DNA from: Paenibacillus solanacearum
Lineage (GTDB): Bacteria > Bacillota > Bacilli > Paenibacillales > NBRC-103111
Assembly: GCF_910593845.1 (NCBI RefSeq)
Contig: NZ_CAJVAS010000014.1
Coordinates: 62,001-126,000, forward strand
DNA: 64,000 nucleotides
Reading direction: 5' to 3'
How positions within the stretch are numbered: position 1 is the stretch's first letter; each line of letters starts with the position of its first letter. This document shows, in pieces, positions 35,964 through 44,794 of the stretch. The position numbers and the translations under genes were made by a program. The notes beneath the pieces were generated by a model. That model did no database searches. It saw only the letters and a list, made by a program, of their open reading frames with translations, and was not told the DNA's origin.

Positions 35964-37100
35964 CTACCAGAACATGTCCCGCTGGCCGCGCAGCTTGGCG
36001 AGCGCTTCCACAAAGAAGTAGTCGCCGTAAATCAAGCCGACATCGATATTTTTGCCGGCCGGGTAATGGCCGGTACCGTGAAGCAGAATCGCTTCATCCT
36101 GCTGATCCCATACCGCGTAATGATCGGCGAGCGATTTCAAGATCCGCTTCGCCGCCGAAGCGTACAGCCGGCTCTGCTCCGCCGGCACCGATTCTGCCAG
36201 CAGCAGCAGGCCGCTTGCGGCAATCGCCGCCGCCGAGGAATCCCGCGGTGCGCCTTCCAGCGTCGGCAGCCGGAAGTCCCAGTAAGGGACAAGGTCTTCC
36301 GGCAGGTTCGCCAGGAAGAAATGCGCCGACCGCTTGCTGCCCTGCAAATAGGCGTCGTCCTTCGTATAGTGATAGCACAGCGCCAGGCCGTACAGCGCCC
36401 AGGCCGTCCCTCTCGCCCAAGCGGATTCCGGGGCGTAGCCCTGCCCGCCGAGCGTGCCGACGCGCTGGCCGGTCTCCGGGTCAAACGCCGCGATATGGCA
36501 GCAGGAGCCGTCCTCGCGGAAAAATTCGCGCAGCACCGTATTGGCATGCTCGGCCGCGATATGCTTGAACCGCGGGTCGCCGATCTCGGCGGATGCCCAG
36601 AACAGGAGGCTGAGGTTCATCATGCAGTCGATAATCGCCCAGCCGGCGTTGCCGCCGTCCGCTTTCCAGTTGTTGTTGTTCCACGCCCGGATGTAGCCGC
36701 CCTTGAGATTGAACCGGCTGGCAAGCCAAGCGGCCACCTTCAAGGCGCGCAGCTTCGACTCGGCGCTGCCGGTCAGTTTGTAGTTCGCCACCGAGGAGAG
36801 CGACCACATGAATCCGACATCGTGATGAAGCCGCGTATACTCGTCGATGCATACGTCCATTTGGGCTTCGCACGCTTCGGCCAGCTGCCGGAACGCCTCG
36901 TTCTTCGTGTCGCGGTAAGCAAGCCACAGCAGTCCTGGCCAAAATCCCGAAGTCCACGCCTGCGGCTCCGTTCCGTCGTATTTCCCATCCTTCGATACAT
37001 GAGGGAATCCGCTCCCGATCGCCTGGCTCATCAGCCCGATCTTCGCCACCGCTTTCTCCCATGCTTCGTCAATCCATGCTTCGTATGCTGCTGCCTTCAT
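35964..37100 (-). CDS. Glycoside hydrolase family 88 unsaturated glucuronyl hydrolase
   Basis: A 378-aa (alpha/alpha)6-barrel enzyme with no signal peptide. RLHHDVGFMWSL contains the aspartate matching Asp88 of Bacillus sp. GL1 UGL, and NAGWAIIDCMMNL contains the second catalytic aspartate 64 residues later (61 in UGL). It removes the 4,5-unsaturated uronic acid from the non-reducing end of lyase products of glycosaminoglycans. GGAGGAG lies 7 bases before the ATG at 37100. It lies 27 bases before the lipoprotein lyase gene and 37 bases after the sulfatase gene, in one transcript. Confidence 0.95.
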   Translation of the reverse strand: MKAAAYEAWIDEAWEKAVAKIGLMSQAIGSGFPHVSKDGKYDGTEPQAWTSGFWPGLLWLAYRDTKNEAFRQLAEACEAQMDVCIDEYTRLHHDVGFMWSLSSVANYKLTGSAESKLRALKVAAWLASRFNLKGGYIRAWNNNNWKADGGNAGWAIIDCMMNLSLLFWASAEIGDPRFKHIAAEHANTVLREFFREDGSCCHIAAFDPETGQRVGTLGGQGYAPESAWARGTAWALYGLALCYHYTKDDAYLQGSKRSAHFFLANLPEDLVPYWDFRLPTLEGAPRDSSAAAIAASGLLLLAESVPAEQSRLYASAAKRILKSLADHYAVWDQQDEAILLHGTGHYPAGKNIDVGLIYGDYFFVEALAKLRGQRDMFW

Positions 37101-37137
37101 TCGTCTTCTCCTCCGGTTCGTATGATGCCAAGCTTTC

Positions 37138-38601
37138 TTATTTGTCCTGAAACGGTCCATAGTCGTTCAAAAATTGCCGGTATCCATTCGCCGGCAAGGT
37201 CAGCAAATCATTCGTTGCCTGCATATGCTCCCTTAGACTCGCGAGCATGCGCTCGATCCGGCTGCCGTGTTCTTCCTCGCGAAAAGCAAGATTGTTCATT
37301 TCCTGCGGGTCTTCCGCGAGATCGTACAGCTCGATGAACATTTCATCCTTGAATATATCGACGATCAGCTTGTCGCTTCCTTCGATGACGCATCGCTGGA
37401 AGTTGCTTCGCGCGCCGTTGCCGTCGAATTGGATGAAGACCTGTTCGCGCTCCGGCGCAGCCTTCTCCCCGCGAATGAGCGGCATCAGCGATTCGCCGGA
37501 CACGCCCTCCGGCATAGTCAGTCCGAGCGATTCGCATAGCGTCGGGAGCACGTCGACGCTGCTGACCGGCGCCGAGACGCTTCGAACCGCCGGCTCGAAG
37601 CCGGACGGGAATTTCATCATCAGCGGCGTCTTTACCGATTCCTCGTACATGCACATCTTCTGCCACAGCTTGTGGGAGCCGAGCATCTCGCCGTGGTCGC
37701 TGCAGAACATGATGAGCGTATCGTCGTAGAGCCCTTCGCTCTTCAGCTCTGCAATCAGCTTCCCGACGCAATGATCAAGCAGCGCGACCAGGCCCATGTA
37801 GACGTTCCAGATTCGCTGCCATTCTTCCCGCGTATACGACGAGCCGAGCATCCCGGTCAAGTTGTACAGCTGCAGCGGCGACTGGTTGACGCCCCATACG
37901 CCGACATTGTCCGGAAGCTTCGCGTCGCCGATCAGCGAGAACCACGGCTCCGGGATATGGAGCGGCGGATGCGGCGCCAGAAACATCGCGTTCAGCGCGA
38001 ACGGCTTGCTGCGGTCCCGCTGACGGATCGCCTCGAGTGAATCGTTCAATATAAAGCCATCGTAAAAGTAGTCCAGCGCCTCGTCGAACCGGGCCACCGT
38101 CGGGATCGAATATTTGCGCTTCCTCGTAATTTTGCCGTAGGCCAGCTCAGGGACGAGTCCCTGGAAGGCGGGGCCGCCCGGCTTCTTCTTGCCGCTCTCC
38201 TTCATGAACGCCTCGTACCGCTGCTCCAGCTGCAGCCAGTGGGTACGACTGTCCTCGCTGTGCTCCAATTTCGGCTCGGTGAACAAATGCTGCTTGCCGG
38301 TATGCCAGCTGTCCCATTCATGTTCCAGCAGCTCATATAAATTTGTGTGCTCGGGGCAAACCATCCCGTGCTGCTTCTCCTGCTCCGTCCACGGATTGAT
38401 CAGCGAGCCGGTCACGTTCGGATATTTCCCGGTAAAAAACGACCCGCGGGCCGGAACGCACAGCGGCGACGCGCAGTAAGCGCGTTCAAAAACGACGCTC
38501 TCCGCCTTTAATGCATTGATATGGGGCGTGTGCTCGCCAAGCGCGTCCCATCTTAGCTGGTCGGCCATAATGACGACCAGATTGCTTTTACCGCTGCTCA
38601 T
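37138..38601 (-). CDS. S1-family sulfatase
   Basis: A 487-aa sulfatase with VVIMADQLRWDALG at the N-terminus (first metal Asp, with Gln in place of the usual second Asp), formylglycine motif CVPARGSFFTG at Cys48, and FCSDHGEMLGSHKLWQKMCMYEESVKTP. Ala replaces Ser in CxPSR, which is allowed for formylglycine-generating enzymes (CxPxR). The AD-Q start resembles choline-sulfatase-like and heparin sulfatase subfamilies. No signal peptide. The ATG at 38601 follows AGGGG by 7 bases and overlaps the end of the PL21 gene by 14 bases. Confidence 0.93.
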   Translation of the reverse strand: MSSGKSNLVVIMADQLRWDALGEHTPHINALKAESVVFERAYCASPLCVPARGSFFTGKYPNVTGSLINPWTEQEKQHGMVCPEHTNLYELLEHEWDSWHTGKQHLFTEPKLEHSEDSRTHWLQLEQRYEAFMKESGKKKPGGPAFQGLVPELAYGKITRKRKYSIPTVARFDEALDYFYDGFILNDSLEAIRQRDRSKPFALNAMFLAPHPPLHIPEPWFSLIGDAKLPDNVGVWGVNQSPLQLYNLTGMLGSSYTREEWQRIWNVYMGLVALLDHCVGKLIAELKSEGLYDDTLIMFCSDHGEMLGSHKLWQKMCMYEESVKTPLMMKFPSGFEPAVRSVSAPVSSVDVLPTLCESLGLTMPEGVSGESLMPLIRGEKAAPEREQVFIQFDGNGARSNFQRCVIEGSDKLIVDIFKDEMFIELYDLAEDPQEMNNLAFREEEHGSRIERMLASLREHMQATNDLLTLPANGYRQFLNDYGPFQDK

Positions 38602-40981
38602 CGCTTTGCCCCTCCCCGGAATCGATCGTTTGACTCGTCTGTCCCGCGCCGCCATACGTTAACGTAAACGCGCCGGATACCGCCTGCGAGCGCCAATGAA
38701 GCAGCCCGCCTTCTTCCGTGACTTCGACGGTCGCCACATGCCGGCCGCTTGCTCCCGCTTCGCCGCCGACGTTACCGGCCGCCTGCTCCTTGAGCGCGTT
38801 CGCTTCGTCGGAACCGCCTGCTCCCGATCCGGACGCTTCGCTACGGGCAGCGGTTTCATTCCACGCCACCGTCCAGACGCCTGCCGCAAGATCGGCGACG
38901 AGATAGTTCCATTCGGGCCCGCCTGCCGCAGGAGGCGCGGACATCGCGGGAACGACCGCTTGCTCTTGCAGCCGCTCGCCGCTTCCGGCGAACAGCGCGA
39001 TCCAGTCGCGAATGCGGACGCCCGTCAACGTTCCCGTCTCCACCTTCTGCACCGGCAGCGCCGCCGGACCGTCAATATCTTTCACCTGCATCACGTTCAG
39101 GAACAAATCCAGCTCCGCCGGCTCGCGCGGGCTCACTTCGATGCGCCATTCGCCTTGTTCCTTCGTGCCGGGGAAATCATTCACATAGTTCGTGCCGAAC
39201 ACCCAGTATTCCTGACCCGGTCCGCCAATCTTCGCAATCTGCTGGTTGCCCGGCTCCGGCAGCAGCGTATCGTTGACGAGCTGTCCGTTGTAGCCATCCT
39301 CGCTGCGGGAGACGGTCGTCCGGCTGCCCTCGACATGCGGCTCCTCAATGCTGTGAAGCAGCCAATGCTTGCTGAACGCCGCCTTCGCGGACACGACGCG
39401 GTCGAATACGATCAGCACCGCCGGATGCGCCGTCTCCTTGAAGTTCAGGAACAGGAACGAGCGCTGGAACTGCTTCATTTTATCGGAATAGGCTGCGGTC
39501 AAATCGCCCTTCAAGTACGAGTAATCCGGCTGAAGCGGATCGGGGCCATACGCATGAGCGAGCACGTCCCCGCGCTTGAAATCTTTGTTCAGCAAATCGT
39601 CCAGCGTCAGCGGGGGACGTCCTTCGTTCGGCCAGCGCTGTCCGCCGTCGTTCACGTTCGGCCAGACAAGACCCCCGTCCTTGACGTAAGGATATTTCTC
39701 CAGTTCGCCCGGATCGTACACCAGCATTGAATTGTGAGCGATCGTCCGCTTGAAATAATATTTGTTATGCGGCGAATGGTATTTGCCCGACGAGCCTTTG
39801 TACGAGCCCGAATCGATCGCGAGGTTCCCCTTGTAGTACAGCTGGAACGCCCCGGCATCCAGATGCTGGTGATTGTTGTACTGGTACATGCCCACTTTCA
39901 TCTCCGCGACGACAGTGCCGGAGCCGATGCCGTCCTCCCATCCCGTACGCGCCACCATGACGCCCGTCGGAGCGCCGAAGTAGCGGGTAAGCGGCAGCTC
40001 GTCAAGCGGTCTGGCTTCGACATCCGGGTCCGCGAACAGAAAGGCGAAGAGCACGTCTTTATCCTGAAACCGGCCCTCATCCTTTTGCATCTGATATATA
40101 TAGTAGGGATCTTTGAAATAGCCGCCGAGCATCAAGTATATGAAATGCAGCCGCGTATACTTTGTCTGCTTCGGCATGACCGGCGTCGAATCTCCGTCGC
40201 GGAGCAGCTTGCCGTCCGGGCGGCGCGTATAGATCCATTGGTAGCCGACCTCGCGCTGCGATTCGTCGTATACGTTGCCGAAGCCCATACGGTCGTACAT
40301 CCACGTCGGGAACATTTCCCCCTGAAACCGTACGCCGCCGTAGCCGTCCCCTTGATGATGCCAGCCGGACGGATAGAAGAAGTTGCGCGCCGGAACCATC
40401 TGGTCGAAGAAACGCCCCGCCGCCAAATCGTACATCTCCGGGTCTTCGTCATAAATGGCGATGCCCGTGCCGAGCATGTCGCGCTGAATCATCCATTCGC
40501 AGCTGTGGCCGACAAAGGCGCCTTCCTTGACAGGCGGGTATCCGCACTCGAGCAGCCCGGCCAGCCGCTTGAAATGACGGATGAAGAACGCTCTCTCCTC
40601 GTCCGTTACCAGCTCGTAGCACCAGTCGTATACGATCGCGCCGGCCAGCATGAGACGCCCGATCTCCCGGGAGATGTCCTGATAATTCGGGTTAAAATCT
40701 TTGGTGACGCTCGACAGCGCCATTGCCTTGGCCTTCAATCCAGCCTCCCGGTCGTCATTCAGCAAATACAGCAGCGCGCAGGCTTCAATCACATATACGT
40801 CTCCCGGGCAGTGCTCGGCATTCGCTTCTTCGATCCCGTAACGACTGTATGCCTCCAGACGTTCCCATGCCTGCTTCACTTCGGGTCTCGTCCGCTTGGC
40901 CCGCAGCTCGGGCAAATGCGTTTGGCGCAAAAACAGCCGCGGATGTTCCGGCGGCGGTGTAATCGGCGGTTTGGGAAACAT
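38588..40981 (-). CDS. PL21 heparinase II-like lyase
   Basis: A 797-aa protein, first gene of the long minus-strand run. It shares the catalytic plan of heparinase II: SGWHHQGDGYG, QWIYTRRPDGKLLRDGD, NNHQHLDAGAFQLYYKGNLAIDSG and, unlike its paralogue, an intact IAHNSMLVYD zinc histidine. Residues about 690-770 add a Gly/Ser/Glu-rich insertion before the last strands. No signal peptide, so cytoplasmic. ATG 40981 has GGAGG 8 bases upstream and aligns with the paralogue's start; frames upstream to 41143 are not conserved. It is expected to act on heparin/heparan-like oligosaccharides. Confidence 0.93.
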   Translation of the reverse strand: MFPKPPITPPPEHPRLFLRQTHLPELRAKRTRPEVKQAWERLEAYSRYGIEEANAEHCPGDVYVIEACALLYLLNDDREAGLKAKAMALSSVTKDFNPNYQDISREIGRLMLAGAIVYDWCYELVTDEERAFFIRHFKRLAGLLECGYPPVKEGAFVGHSCEWMIQRDMLGTGIAIYDEDPEMYDLAAGRFFDQMVPARNFFYPSGWHHQGDGYGGVRFQGEMFPTWMYDRMGFGNVYDESQREVGYQWIYTRRPDGKLLRDGDSTPVMPKQTKYTRLHFIYLMLGGYFKDPYYIYQMQKDEGRFQDKDVLFAFLFADPDVEARPLDELPLTRYFGAPTGVMVARTGWEDGIGSGTVVAEMKVGMYQYNNHQHLDAGAFQLYYKGNLAIDSGSYKGSSGKYHSPHNKYYFKRTIAHNSMLVYDPGELEKYPYVKDGGLVWPNVNDGGQRWPNEGRPPLTLDDLLNKDFKRGDVLAHAYGPDPLQPDYSYLKGDLTAAYSDKMKQFQRSFLFLNFKETAHPAVLIVFDRVVSAKAAFSKHWLLHSIEEPHVEGSRTTVSRSEDGYNGQLVNDTLLPEPGNQQIAKIGGPGQEYWVFGTNYVNDFPGTKEQGEWRIEVSPREPAELDLFLNVMQVKDIDGPAALPVQKVETGTLTGVRIRDWIALFAGSGERLQEQAVVPAMSAPPAAGGPEWNYLVADLAAGVWTVAWNETAARSEASGSGAGGSDEANALKEQAAGNVGGEAGASGRHVATVEVTEEGGLLHWRSQAVSGAFTLTYGGAGQTSQTIDSGEGQSDEQR

Positions 40982-41138
40982 GCTTCCGTCCTCCATTCGT
41001 ACCTTCATTTTATGGCTTGCTTGCCGTTGCCGGCCTGAACTTCCTATGCTTATGTAATGATGTATAAAACGGCTCCGGCCGCTTCTGTCGCGCTTCTGCG
41101 CTTCAATGACGGCATGCTGACCGGCCTGCCTCTCCTTC

Positions 41139-41168
41139 ATCATACGCCACCCCTAAAACTTATGTCAA
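41139..41168 (-). promoter_or_regulatory. Sigma-A promoter for the 23.6-41 kb run
   Basis: On the minus strand TTGACA (41163-41168) and TATGAT (41139-41144) are separated by 18 bases, giving transcription toward the PL21 gene. Confidence 0.75.
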
Positions 41169-41170
41169 TA

Positions 41171-41241
41171 ACTAAACTAATATAGCTTTAAAAAACTTAT
41201 TTCCCCCTCAAATCGATCGATAACGATGTTAGTTTTGTTAG
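41171..41241. promoter_or_regulatory. Putative ROK-regulator operator half-sites
   Basis: ACTAAACTAA (41171-41180) directly upstream of the -35 and TTAGTTTTGTTAG (41229-41241) face each other as inverted half-sites. XylR-type ROK regulators bind TTAGTTTG/CAAACTAA-like sequences, so these could be sites for the adjacent ROK protein. The spacing (about 48 bases) is wider than a normal operator and would imply two sites or looping. Confidence 0.45.
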
Positions 41242-41344
41242 ATTTAAACATTATTCTTGGCTGTATCGTTGCTATCTTTGTAATTTTTTGATATGTTTAA
41301 GTAGATGCTTTATGAAAGTCCGAAATGAACTGCGAGGGAAAACT

Positions 41345-42568
41345 ATGGAGAACATCCGCAAAGTCTGGGATCAGAAAGGCAGCAAAACCGCCATCCTCCA
41401 GATGCTGAGGGTTCACGGTCCGTTGTCCCGCATCGAACTGACTCAGTTGACGGATTTGAGCCGGGCGACCATCTCGGTTACGATCAACGAGCTTATCGAG
41501 CTTGGACTTGTGCGGGAAACCGAGCTTCGGCAATCGACCGGCGGCCGGCCGGCAACGAACCTGGAGCTCGTCCCGAACTCTCATATTATTTTGGGCGCCG
41601 ACCTGAATCATCAAAGCTGGATTCTCGGCGCGTTCGATCTGCTCGGCAATACGGTGGAGACGAAGCGGCTGGCCTTCAGCCCGCTTACGCCGGAGGCGGC
41701 CGTTCAAGCACTGGCTGGCGAAATCCCGAATTTTATAGAAAAATTGGACAAAAGCCCGATCCCTTTACTCGGGATCGGCATTCCGGGCATTGTCGATACG
41801 CATAACGGCCGCCTGCTCAGCTCGGCGGTACTCGGCTGGCAGCAGGTCGAGCTCGGCGCGATGCTCGAGCAGGCGCTCGGCTGGCCGACGGCGGTGCTGA
41901 ATCGCAGCCGTGCCCGCGGCCTGTCGGAATGCCGGTACGGCGCCGGCAAAGATTACCGCCACATGATCTACATCGGCGTCGACTCCGGCATCGGCGCGGG
42001 AATCTACGTCAACCGCGAGCTTATTCACGGAGCGCTCGGCGGCGCCGGAGAAATCGGACACACAACCGTGGCGATCGACGGTCCGCTATGCCCTTGCGGC
42101 AACAGCGGATGCCTGCAGATGCTGTCGGCCGCTCCCGCCATGGAGCTGGAAGCGCGCCGGCTGCTGCGCATGGGCGCGATCTCGTCGCTCCATCTGCAAC
42201 CCGGCTTCGATCTGCAGATGCTTAAGGCCGACGACATTTGCCGCGCGGCCGAGCAGGGCGACGAGCTCGCCGGTCAAGTCGTATCCGGCGCAGCTACTTA
42301 CCTCGGCATCACAATGGCGAATTTGATCAACCTGCTCAACCCGGAAGCGATCATCCTCGGCGGCACCATCCCGAAGGATTGTCCGCTGTACGTGCAAACC
42401 GCCGTGAAAGTGATGCGCCAGCGCGCGATGGGGCAGCTGTCCGCCTCCACCGTCGTACAGATCGGCCAGTTCAAGGAAATCGGCGGCGCGCTCGGCGCAG
42501 CCAACATGGCGCTGGACCGGCATATGTCGTTCACGCATTTCTCCGCGCAGGCCAGCATTGCCAAGTAG
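41345..42568 (+). CDS. ROK-family transcriptional regulator (XylR/NagC-like)
   Basis: A 407-aa repressor-type protein. The N-terminal winged helix (residues about 12-70) contains ILQMLRVHGPLSRIELTQLTDLSRATISVTINEL. The ROK domain has GIGAGIYVNRELIHGALGGAGEIGH and the zinc motif CPCGNSGC. The sugar kinase catalytic Asp, normally in an ND-N-A block, is absent (VLNRSRARGLSE), as expected of a sensor rather than an enzyme. GAGGG lies a few bases before the ATG. It is divergent from the lyase/sulfatase run and followed by a terminator, so it is its likely regulator, with the inducer probably an amino sugar or disaccharide. Confidence 0.94.
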   Translation: MENIRKVWDQKGSKTAILQMLRVHGPLSRIELTQLTDLSRATISVTINELIELGLVRETELRQSTGGRPATNLELVPNSHIILGADLNHQSWILGAFDLLGNTVETKRLAFSPLTPEAAVQALAGEIPNFIEKLDKSPIPLLGIGIPGIVDTHNGRLLSSAVLGWQQVELGAMLEQALGWPTAVLNRSRARGLSECRYGAGKDYRHMIYIGVDSGIGAGIYVNRELIHGALGGAGEIGHTTVAIDGPLCPCGNSGCLQMLSAAPAMELEARRLLRMGAISSLHLQPGFDLQMLKADDICRAAEQGDELAGQVVSGAATYLGITMANLINLLNPEAIILGGTIPKDCPLYVQTAVKVMRQRAMGQLSASTVVQIGQFKEIGGALGAANMALDRHMSFTHFSAQASIAK

Positions 42569-42630
42569 CCGGCTTGCAGCGCAAGCGATCTTAGACTCGT
42601 TCGTTCCAAAGAGCGATACCGGGACCGACA

Positions 42631-42683
42631 AAGAACCTCATCCTTCCATTGGAGCTTCCATGGAAGATGGGGTTCTTTTTGCG
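42631..42683 (+). terminator. Terminator of the ROK gene
   Basis: AAAGAACC-T-CATC-c-TTCCAT (42631-42650) pairs with ATGGAA-GATG-G-GGTTCTTT (42661-42679), followed by TTTT. Confidence 0.85.
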
Positions 42684-42812
42684 TATCCACCGAATCGAAG
42701 AACAGTCAGCGCACCCATAATCAGGAAAAAAACGCATTCCCTTTGCGCTTGATTCGAGCTACAATGGGCTTGGAAACACGCTTGCCAATTCGGAGAAAGG
42801 GTGAATCGATTC

Positions 42813-44693
42813 ATGTTTCATGAACGATATCCGGAACAACTATTGGAGAACGTGCTGCTGCCTGCCGATCATTACCGTCCTTTTGCCGCCGCTTCGGACC
42901 GCGCCTGGTGGGGCCAGCTGGCCGAGCCGCTTCGGCGCCTGTTTGTTGAACGGGGGGAAGCAAGACTGGGCTTCGCCTGGCCGGCGCTGCCTGCGGCGAG
43001 GTACATGGATTTCGTGAAGAACGGCAACCGTTCGCGCTACGAGGAACTGTATTTCGAGCGAAGGACCGCGCTTGCCGAGCTGGTGGTTGCCGAATGCGCC
43101 GAAGGGGCAGGCCGGTTTGTCGAGCAAATCGTAAACGGGCTGTGGGCGCTGTGCGAGGAGTCATACTGGGTTCTTCCCGCTCATATGTCGCTTTCCAAAG
43201 CAAGCGCCGGCTATGCTCTGCCAGATGTGGACGATCAGGTGATCGATCTGTTCTCGGCCGAAACGGCAGCCCTCGTCGCCTGCGCCGACTATGCGCTGAG
43301 AGAGCAGCTGGACGCCGAATGTCCGATGATCCGCAGACGACTCCGGCGCGAGATGGAGCGACGTATGTTCACCCCGTTCATGGAACGAACCGATTTCTGG
43401 TGGATGGGCTTCGGCTCGCGCGGAGTCAACAACTGGAATCCGTGGATTTTATCCAACGTCATCGGCTCCTTCCTGCTCCTCGAGGAGCAGCTCGCGCGAA
43501 GGGCGCAGGCAATCGCCAAATCGCTTCGCAGCCTGGAAGCGTTTACCGACATGTACGGGAAGGACGGCGGCTGCGACGAAGGGCCGGGCTATTGGGGGCG
43601 CGCCGGCGGATCGATGTTCGATTGCCTGGAGCTGCTCTACACCGCGTCGGACGGGCGCATCTCATTCTACGATGAGCCGCTGGTCAAGGAAATCGGCCGC
43701 TATATTAGCCGGGTGCATATTAGCGGCGAGTATTTCGTCAACTTTGCCGACGGCGACGCCAGGCTGCGCATTAGCGACGATCTCGTCTACCGTTTCGGCC
43801 AGCGCATCGGCGACGAAGCGATGTGCGCGCTCGGAGCGTACGCCTTCCGGCAGCATGGCGGAACGAAGCCCAACTATATGTCGCTGCTGCGGCTGCTGCC
43901 CGGCCTTGACGTCTACGACGAGCTGATGCGGCATGACGGCATTCCGCATTACATGCGGGACGTATGGCTGGAAGACATTCAGCTGTTCGCGGCAAGAGAA
44001 CGCGGCGGCTCCGATCAAGGGCTGTATCTCGCGGCCAAAGGCGGACACAACGCCGAGAGCCATAACCATAACGACGTCGGGCATTTCATCGTGTACGCTG
44101 GCGGCAAGCCGATGATCATCGACATCGGGGTGGAAACGTACACATCCCGGACGTTCAGCTCGCGCCGCTACGAAATTTGGACAATGCAATCGGCCTATCA
44201 CGCACTTCCGACCGTGCGCGGCGTGCAGCAGGCAGCCGGAAAACAATACCGTGCTAGCGCAGTAAACTGCGCCGCCGATGACGAGCGCGCCGAACTATCG
44301 ATGAATATCGCGGCTGCCTACCCCCCGGAGGCCGGCATCGGGCATTGGCACCGCACCTGCCGTTTGAACCGCGGCGTCACGGCGGCCGCTTCGATCGAAA
44401 TCGTCGACCGCTTCGCCCTGAACGAACCGACCGCCGAGCTGACGCTCAGCCTGATGACGCTGCGCGAGCCGCTTATTCGCGAAGACGAAGGGCATTTCCT
44501 GCTCGACGACGGGAGCGGTGTCCGGCTGCGCGTTGTATTCGACGCTGCCAAGCTAACGGCTGCGAGCGAACGGATCGCCGTCGAAGACCGGCGCCTTCGC
44601 AGCATTTGGGGCGAGCAGGTGTACCGCGTGCTGCTTCGCCCCCGAGCGGCAGTCCGGGAAGACGAATGGAAGCTTACGATAGCTCAGTTCTAG
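42813..44693 (+). CDS. Heparinase II/III-family lyase, cytoplasmic type
   Basis: A 626-aa paralogue of 28193-30100 with the same blocks: NNWNPWILSNVIG, DGGCDEGPGYWGRAGGS, GGHNAESHNHNDVGHFIVYAGGKPMIIDIG and SAYHALPTVRG. No signal peptide. The ATG at 42813 aligns with the second ATG of the paralogue and follows AAAGGGTG by 9 bases; a GTG at 42801 is possible. A weak promoter (TTCCCT-17-TACAAT, ending at 42765) precedes it. It lies on the opposite strand from its relatives, just after the ROK gene, with its own terminator, so it probably belongs to the same regulon. Confidence 0.9.
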   Translation: MFHERYPEQLLENVLLPADHYRPFAAASDRAWWGQLAEPLRRLFVERGEARLGFAWPALPAARYMDFVKNGNRSRYEELYFERRTALAELVVAECAEGAGRFVEQIVNGLWALCEESYWVLPAHMSLSKASAGYALPDVDDQVIDLFSAETAALVACADYALREQLDAECPMIRRRLRREMERRMFTPFMERTDFWWMGFGSRGVNNWNPWILSNVIGSFLLLEEQLARRAQAIAKSLRSLEAFTDMYGKDGGCDEGPGYWGRAGGSMFDCLELLYTASDGRISFYDEPLVKEIGRYISRVHISGEYFVNFADGDARLRISDDLVYRFGQRIGDEAMCALGAYAFRQHGGTKPNYMSLLRLLPGLDVYDELMRHDGIPHYMRDVWLEDIQLFAARERGGSDQGLYLAAKGGHNAESHNHNDVGHFIVYAGGKPMIIDIGVETYTSRTFSSRRYEIWTMQSAYHALPTVRGVQQAAGKQYRASAVNCAADDERAELSMNIAAAYPPEAGIGHWHRTCRLNRGVTAAASIEIVDRFALNEPTAELTLSLMTLREPLIREDEGHFLLDDGSGVRLRVVFDAAKLTAASERIAVEDRRLRSIWGEQVYRVLLRPRAAVREDEWKLTIAQF

Positions 44694-44698
44694 CCTCA

Positions 44699-44738
44699 AC
44701 GCAAACAAGGGCTCCCGATACGGAGCCCTTGTTTGCGT
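44699..44738. terminator. Long-stem terminator
   Basis: A perfect 17-bp stem (ACGCAAACAAGGGCTCC and its complement) with a 6-base loop, between convergent genes. U-runs are short, but the stem is very stable. Confidence 0.75.
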
Positions 44739-44794
44739 GTGCGGCCGTGTGGGCACGGCCTTGTCCGCATCAGCGCGGTATCGGTTACGACGGA

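Larger units (their letters stand above)
40982..41344. promoter_or_regulatory. Divergent control region of the polysaccharide run and ROK gene
   Basis: A 363-base AT-rich gap. A minus-strand promoter and two inverted half-sites described below lie here, and about 150 bases form the 5' leader of the PL21 transcript. No clear promoter for the ROK gene was found, although TTGTTA (41235-41240) could be its -35. Confidence 0.7.

Noticed and set aside
38588..41143. Start of the first PL21 lyase at 41143
   Set aside because: That ATG lies at the predicted -10 of the promoter itself and lacks a ribosome site. The start at 40981 has GGAGG and aligns with its paralogue.
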